Positions 5,654 to 9,032 of a stretch of DNA of 9,032 nt are shown here, piece after piece (position 1 is the first letter of the stretch; every line of letters starts with the position of its first letter). A model generated the notes under the pieces. It saw only the letters and a program-made list of their open reading frames with translations. It was not told the DNA's origin and searched no databases. The position numbers were made by a program, and so were the translations under genes. The stretch spans positions 1-9,032 of the forward strand of contig DNHN01000161.1 of NCBI GenBank assembly GCA_003485825.1, written 5' to 3'. Source of the stretch: Bacteroidota bacterium. GTDB taxonomy: Bacteria; Bacteroidota; Bacteroidia; NS11-12g; UBA9320.

Positions 5654-6657
5654 CAAAAGAAGAAGTGCTAAAGGCCCTGAGTTACGTAGACGATCCAGAT
5701 CTCAACAAGGACTTGGTTACGCTCAACATGATACAAAATGTAGTAATAGAAAAGAAGCGAGTAGCTTTTGACCTAGTACTTACTACACCTGCTTGTCCTA
5801 TGAAGGACAGCATAGCAAACGCTTGCAAGACGGCCATACATACTATGGTGGATAAGGATGCAGAGGTGGTGATGAATATCACATCTAATGTACAGCGAAG
5901 CCGAGCAGATAACACAGTACTTTCAGGTATCAAAAATATCATAGCTGTAGCTTCTGGAAAAGGAGGAGTAGGCAAGAGCACAGTAGCTCTTAACTTAGCT
6001 CGTACTCTTCAAAAGGCAGGAGCAAGAGTAGGCATCCTAGATGCCGATATACATGGACCGTCTGTTCCTACGTTGCTTGGGACTACAGATAAAAAACCTG
6101 AAATGGATGGAGACCTTATGCTTCCTATTGAGAAGTACGACTTAAAGACCATGAGCATAGGCTACTTAGTAGACGGTAAACAAGCACTAGTATGGAGAGG
6201 ACCTATGCTTAGTAAGGCGATTACTCAGTTTTGTAGTGATGTAAAATGGGGAGAGTTAGATTATCTATTCGTAGATTTACCTCCAGGAACGGGAGATGCT
6301 CACCTAAGCATTATACAGCATATACCACTTAGTGGCGTAGTAATAGTGACTACTCCAGAAGATGTAGCTGTGGCAGATACGCGGAAGGCTATTGATATGT
6401 TTAGTAATCCGCACCTAAAACAGAATATCCTAGGGGTAGTAGAAAACATGAGTTACTTTCAACCCGAGGCAGAAGGTAAAAAGTATTACTTATTTGGCAG
6501 AGATGGAGGTCAGAAACTGTGTGATGAATGGAGTTTAGATTTGCTAGGTCAGATCCAGGTAAAAGAGGACAAGTCTTTTGAAAGTCTTCATAGTGAATAC
6601 TTGCCCGTGGTAGGTAAAATAGTACAAAAACTATCTGTCCTAGCTGCGAGTAGATAA
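5650..6657 (+). CDS. Mrp/ApbC-type P-loop ATPase, iron-sulfur cluster carrier
   Basis: This is a 335-residue cytoplasmic protein. Residues about 1-80 are a MIP18-type (DUF59) domain with DPDLNKDLVTL and TTPACPMKD (C49). The ATPase domain starts near 95 with the deviant Walker A SGKGGVGKST (102-111), then DADIHGPSVP (131-140), WRGPMLSKAI and DLPPGTGD (209-216), all hallmarks of the Mrp/NBP35 family. Members bind and hand on Fe-S clusters. The CxxC normally found after ENMS is absent: the sequence is VVENMSYFQPEAEGKKYYLFG. My recollection is that Bacteroidota members often lack it, so cluster binding would need other ligands. I chose the ATG at 5650 over one at 5596 because the upstream 18 codons lie within the preceding gene and the ATGA overlap with its stop is typical of coupling. 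A NifU-domain gene follows 25 bases later. Confidence 0.93.
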   Translation: MTKEEVLKALSYVDDPDLNKDLVTLNMIQNVVIEKKRVAFDLVLTTPACPMKDSIANACKTAIHTMVDKDAEVVMNITSNVQRSRADNTVLSGIKNIIAVASGKGGVGKSTVALNLARTLQKAGARVGILDADIHGPSVPTLLGTTDKKPEMDGDLMLPIEKYDLKTMSIGYLVDGKQALVWRGPMLSKAITQFCSDVKWGELDYLFVDLPPGTGDAHLSIIQHIPLSGVVIVTTPEDVAVADTRKAIDMFSNPHLKQNILGVVENMSYFQPEAEGKKYYLFGRDGGQKLCDEWSLDLLGQIQVKEDKSFESLHSEYLPVVGKIVQKLSVLAASR

Positions 6658-6664
6658 AAAGAGG

Positions 6665-6672
6665 TAAATTTG
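6665..6672 (+). promoter_or_regulatory. Possible internal -7 element (TAAATTTG) before the NifU-domain gene
   Basis: TAAATTTG matches TAnnTTTG exactly and ends 10 bases before the ATG at 6683. No good -33 TTG is present within the last codons of the Mrp gene. It could provide a secondary promoter or be chance. Confidence 0.3.
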
Positions 6673-6682
6673 AACAAGTAAA

Positions 6683-6913
6683 ATGTCAATACAAGAAACA
6701 ACAATAGAAGAAGCTTTGGAAAGCATGAGACCGTTTTTAAGAAAAGACGGCGGAGATGTAGAGCTAGTTTCTTACCAAGACAATATAGTAAAGCTAAAGC
6801 TTCTTGGAGCTTGCAGTACATGCACTATTAGTCACCTTACAATGAAAGCGGGATTAGAAGAAACCATCAAAAAGATGCTTCCTGAGGTGAAGGAAGTAAT
6901 GGCAGTAGAGTAA
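6683..6913 (+). CDS. NifU C-terminal domain protein, iron-sulfur scaffold/carrier
   Basis: This 76-residue protein consists of a NifU C-terminal (Nfu) domain only. The start IEEALESMRPFLRKDGGDVELV and the core LLGACSTCTISHLTMK are diagnostic, and C44 and C47 form the CxxC that bridges a [4Fe-4S] cluster between two subunits. The family acts in the cytoplasm, receiving clusters from a scaffold and passing them to apoproteins. It lacks the A-type domain found in E. coli NfuA, so it is a minimal Nfu. Position 25 bases after the Mrp gene strengthens a shared role in cluster delivery. No Shine-Dalgarno is seen. Confidence 0.93.
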   Translation: MSIQETTIEEALESMRPFLRKDGGDVELVSYQDNIVKLKLLGACSTCTISHLTMKAGLEETIKKMLPEVKEVMAVE

Positions 6914-6927
6914 CACACAGATTCGTT

Positions 6928-7785
6928 ATGCAACGAACCGTGTCATACGCTAATTTTATCCAATTTGTAAATACGTACAGTATCTGGGTGGCTATTGGCT
7001 CATTTAGTTCCTACCTATTTTTCAGCAAACTGTATGATGTTCAACCGAACTATTTGATAGCAATTGGTTTGTCCTTAGGAGTGTGGGTCATTTATACGCT
7101 TGACCACTTGTTTGATGGAATAAAACTGAAGGATAATGCCTCCACTATTAGACACAAGGAACACTTTCATAAACAGAGAAAGATTAAGTGGCTGCTAATT
7201 TTAGTTACTGTGGTATTGGGTATATTGGCTTTGTTTGTTACCCCGCCTTACTTCACGTTTATCGGAACGTTACTGATGCTAACTTGTGCTCACTTCATAG
7301 TAAATTATCTTGTTCCTAGTAAGGTCAAAGAGTTGCTATTTTTAAAAGAAGCCTTCATTGCGTTTATAGTTACTTTGGGCTTTGCCTATACACCTTTTTT
7401 AGAGGTGCATGACACAGATAGCTTTGGAGATATTATCCCATATCTGTGTTTTCTATTTTTTATAAATTTTGCGAATTTGATATTATTCTCCTTATTTGAT
7501 AAGGATGCTGACAGAGAGACAAACACGTTGTCTATTGCTGAATTTTATAGTGATAGTACATTGAAAATTTTTATCAGTGTAAATTTGATGCTATCACTAT
7601 ACTTTGCTTGGGTGTTATTTACTCACCTATCATTAAGTGCAATAGAATTTAGCGTTGTACTTTTAATGCTACTTACCCTATTTATCATCAGCCAGTTCTC
7701 TAACTATTTCAGTCAAAATGATAGGTACCGTTTTTATGGCGACCTTATCTACGTTTACCCGCTTGCTGTGATGCCATTCCTTTAG
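6928..7785 (+). CDS. UbiA-like integral membrane prenyltransferase-family protein
   Basis: This is a 285-residue protein with about eight hydrophobic segments (for example near 18-33, 42-58, 88-104, 110-127, 140-155, 170-190, 212-231, 240-257). Two acidic motifs fall where UbiA enzymes bind Mg-diphosphate: YTLDHLFDGIKLKD (D59, D63) after the second helix and FDKDADRETNTLS (D191, D193, D195) after a later helix, the second resembling DxxxDxxxGxxT. UbiA proteins transfer prenyl groups to aromatic or sugar acceptors for quinones, hemes, lipids or polysaccharides. The acceptor here cannot be deduced, and the usual Asn of motif 1 is not in place, so activity is uncertain. It starts 14 bases after the NifU-domain gene, so is probably co-transcribed. 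Its last 41 bases overlap the end of thymidine kinase on the other strand. Confidence 0.65.
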   Translation: MQRTVSYANFIQFVNTYSIWVAIGSFSSYLFFSKLYDVQPNYLIAIGLSLGVWVIYTLDHLFDGIKLKDNASTIRHKEHFHKQRKIKWLLILVTVVLGILALFVTPPYFTFIGTLLMLTCAHFIVNYLVPSKVKELLFLKEAFIAFIVTLGFAYTPFLEVHDTDSFGDIIPYLCFLFFINFANLILFSLFDKDADRETNTLSIAEFYSDSTLKIFISVNLMLSLYFAWVLFTHLSLSAIEFSVVLLMLLTLFIISQFSNYFSQNDRYRFYGDLIYVYPLAVMPFL

Positions 7786-8332
7786 TAAAGCACGACCTGC
7801 ATCTAGGTTCGTATTGATCTCTTTCCCCGAGCTGAACTTGTCCTCCCGATTTAGTAAATCTATAGGAGTACTGTGCTACATCGCCACATTGCATGCATAT
7901 AGCGTGTACCTTGGTAACATACTCTGCCATGGCCATAAGGTGTGGCATTACCCCAAAAGGCTGAGCTAAGTAATCCATATCCAATCCGGCTATGATTACT
8001 CGTTTACCCCTATTAGCTAGTTTATCTACTACAGCTGGCAGCCCTTGGTCAAAGAATTGAGCCTCGTCCACGCCTATTACATCTATACCATCGACCCATT
8101 GTAGCATTTCCTCTGCATGGTCCACTGGAAACGAGTCTAAATAGTTGTCATCGTGAGAAACTACTTTTACTTTATCATACCTTGTTTCCATCTTAGGCTT
8201 GAAGATACGAACGTTTAGATTGGCTATTTTGGCTCGTTTCACGCGCCTGATGAGTTCCTCCGTTTTGCCAGAGAACATAGATCCACACACTACTTCTATC
8301 CAGCCTTTACTATTTTTAGGTTCTATAAACAT
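7745..8332 (-). CDS. tdk: Thymidine kinase (type II)
   Basis: This 195-residue cytoplasmic salvage enzyme phosphorylates thymidine to dTMP with ATP. It shows the P-loop GSMFSGKTEELIRR (17-30), the DEAQFF motif (89-94) with the catalytic Glu at 90, and AGLDMDYLAQPFG (115-127). The structural zinc site is made of C146, C149, C178 and C181 (CMQCG and CRSC). The lasso loop before it (KSGGQVQLGERDQYEPRC) carries the thymidine-binding region. I chose the start at 8332 (MFIEPKNSKGWIEVVCGSMF), since family members begin about 15-25 residues before the P-loop. An earlier in-frame ATG at 8386 would add 18 uncharacteristic residues and crowd the divergent gene. It is tail-to-tail with the UbiA-like gene and overlaps it by 41 bases. 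Confidence 0.96.
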   Translation of the reverse strand: MFIEPKNSKGWIEVVCGSMFSGKTEELIRRVKRAKIANLNVRIFKPKMETRYDKVKVVSHDDNYLDSFPVDHAEEMLQWVDGIDVIGVDEAQFFDQGLPAVVDKLANRGKRVIIAGLDMDYLAQPFGVMPHLMAMAEYVTKVHAICMQCGDVAQYSYRFTKSGGQVQLGERDQYEPRCRSCFTKGMASQQAGKRR

Positions 8333-8390
8333 GCGGTGTTGATAATGGATGCCGAAAGTAATATTAATTGGTTTTATTCGTACCATTAAT

Positions 8391-9032
8391 ATGAGCAGAG
8401 ATAGTATTCACAATCGAATAGACGAATTATTGGGCGTTTTGAGCATACACAATAGTAGACTTAGCTTGCACACAGAAAAGTTGTCTCAGTTAGATATAGA
8501 CGTGCTTCGGAAGCAGTGCATAGATTTATATGACGAAGTAAATAAGCTCGCTTTACAAGGCAAAATAAAAAGTAAGATAGCCGCCGCACCGGCGGTGGAG
8601 GATACACCGGAACCTCCCAAAGCTCAGACTCCGTTAGTGGCAGAATCTAAACCTGAACCCACTCTGGAAGAGGAGATTGTAGAAGTACCCAAAGCACCAG
8701 CACCAGTTAGTAAAGAAGAGAAAGCGACAAATCCGTCTACCAACTCGGTAGCTAACAAACCAGAAGATGAGATGCTATCCCTTTTCGAAAAATTTAGCAG
8801 TAAACCTATAGATAGTATAGCTAAAGGGGTATCTGTAGCGAAACGATTTGAGTTTCAGAGTGCCTTTTTTGATGGAGACAATAAGGCATACAATCAGTTC
8901 ATGGCTAGCTTGGATGACGCAGGAGGTAGAGAAGCGGCATTTGCAGTCTACCACGATTATAAGTCAAAGTATGAGTGGGATAACGAGGAGCTAAAAGACG
9001 AGCTAAAATCCTTGATGTATAGAAAGTATGTG
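8391..9032 (+). CDS. Hypothetical protein with proline/glutamate-rich linker, incomplete at window end
   Basis: The open frame has 214 codons with no stop before the edge, so the C-terminus is missing. Residues 1-60 are helical and polar (MSRDSIHNRIDELLGVLSIH, then a leucine-spaced LSQLDIDVLRKQCIDLYDEVNKL), possibly coiled. Residues about 64-127 are a low-complexity linker rich in Pro, Ala, Glu and Lys. Residues about 128-214 form a second folded part: SLFEKF, SIAKGVSVAKRFEFQSAFFDGDNKAYNQFM and a helical tail with YEWD. The C-terminal pattern resembles a conserved hypothetical protein I recall from Bacteroidota, with no known function. It is not secreted by any visible signal. It diverges from thymidine kinase, with only 58 bases between the two starts, so their promoters must overlap or abut. 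Confidence 0.8.
   Translation, partial: MSRDSIHNRIDELLGVLSIHNSRLSLHTEKLSQLDIDVLRKQCIDLYDEVNKLALQGKIKSKIAAAPAVEDTPEPPKAQTPLVAESKPEPTLEEEIVEVPKAPAPVSKEEKATNPSTNSVANKPEDEMLSLFEKFSSKPIDSIAKGVSVAKRFEFQSAFFDGDNKAYNQFMASLDDAGGREAAFAVYHDYKSKYEWDNEELKDELKSLMYRKYV

Noticed and set aside
8333..8386. An 18-residue N-terminal extension of thymidine kinase
   Set aside because: The added residues do not resemble the family N-terminus. Starting at 8332 gives the usual distance to the P-loop.
1..9032. A defence system, prophage, transposon or secondary metabolite cluster
   Set aside because: No nuclease, helicase, integrase, transposase, toxin-antitoxin pair or biosynthetic module is recognisable, and the genes are mostly housekeeping or lineage-typical unknowns.

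Overview
The window looks like an ordinary chromosomal segment from a member of the Bacteroidota, probably near the Flavobacteriales. The evidence is moderate A+T richness, start codons almost without Shine-Dalgarno sequences, several TAnnTTTG-like -7 elements, an OmpA-family protein with thrombospondin type 3 (TSP3) calcium-binding repeats, a Mrp ATPase lacking the usual CxxC pair, and several small proteins that resemble lineage-restricted Bacteroidota families. I see no mobile element, phage gene, CRISPR array, tRNA or rRNA.

Layout. Positions 1-121 carry what may be the 3' end of an interrupted or truncated gene. A small single-pass membrane protein (166-498) follows, closed by a clear intrinsic terminator (521-548). 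Next come a four-helix membrane protein of unknown function (568-1044) and, 6 bases on, a radical SAM/SPASM protein (1051-2076), probably one transcript. The OmpA-like protein (2154-3851) has its own promoter and a strong terminator (3885-3919). A 342-base non-coding stretch follows, holding that terminator and one imperfect inverted repeat.

On the minus strand are a membrane-anchored amidase-like protein (5234 to 4572) and a small protein with a very acidic tail (4502 to 4194). Diverging from them is a plus-strand cluster: a small two-helix membrane protein (5333-5653), a Mrp-type P-loop ATPase (5650-6657, ATGA overlap), a NifU C-terminal domain protein (6683-6913) and a UbiA-like integral membrane protein (6928-7785). 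The 3' end of the last overlaps thymidine kinase (8332 to 7745, minus strand) by 41 bases. A divergent protein with a low-complexity linker (8391 onward) runs off the window.

How the genes work together. Mrp plus the NifU domain form a recognisable iron-sulfur cluster delivery pair. The OmpA-like protein and the amidase-like protein both point to the cell wall and outer envelope, but they are separately transcribed. Thymidine kinase is a stand-alone salvage enzyme. I did not find a convincing new multi-gene system. The items most worth a second look are the radical SAM/SPASM plus membrane protein pair, the UbiA-like protein beside the Fe-S genes, the higher-order duplication in the TSP3 repeats, the Mrp variant, and the inverted repeat downstream of the OmpA gene.
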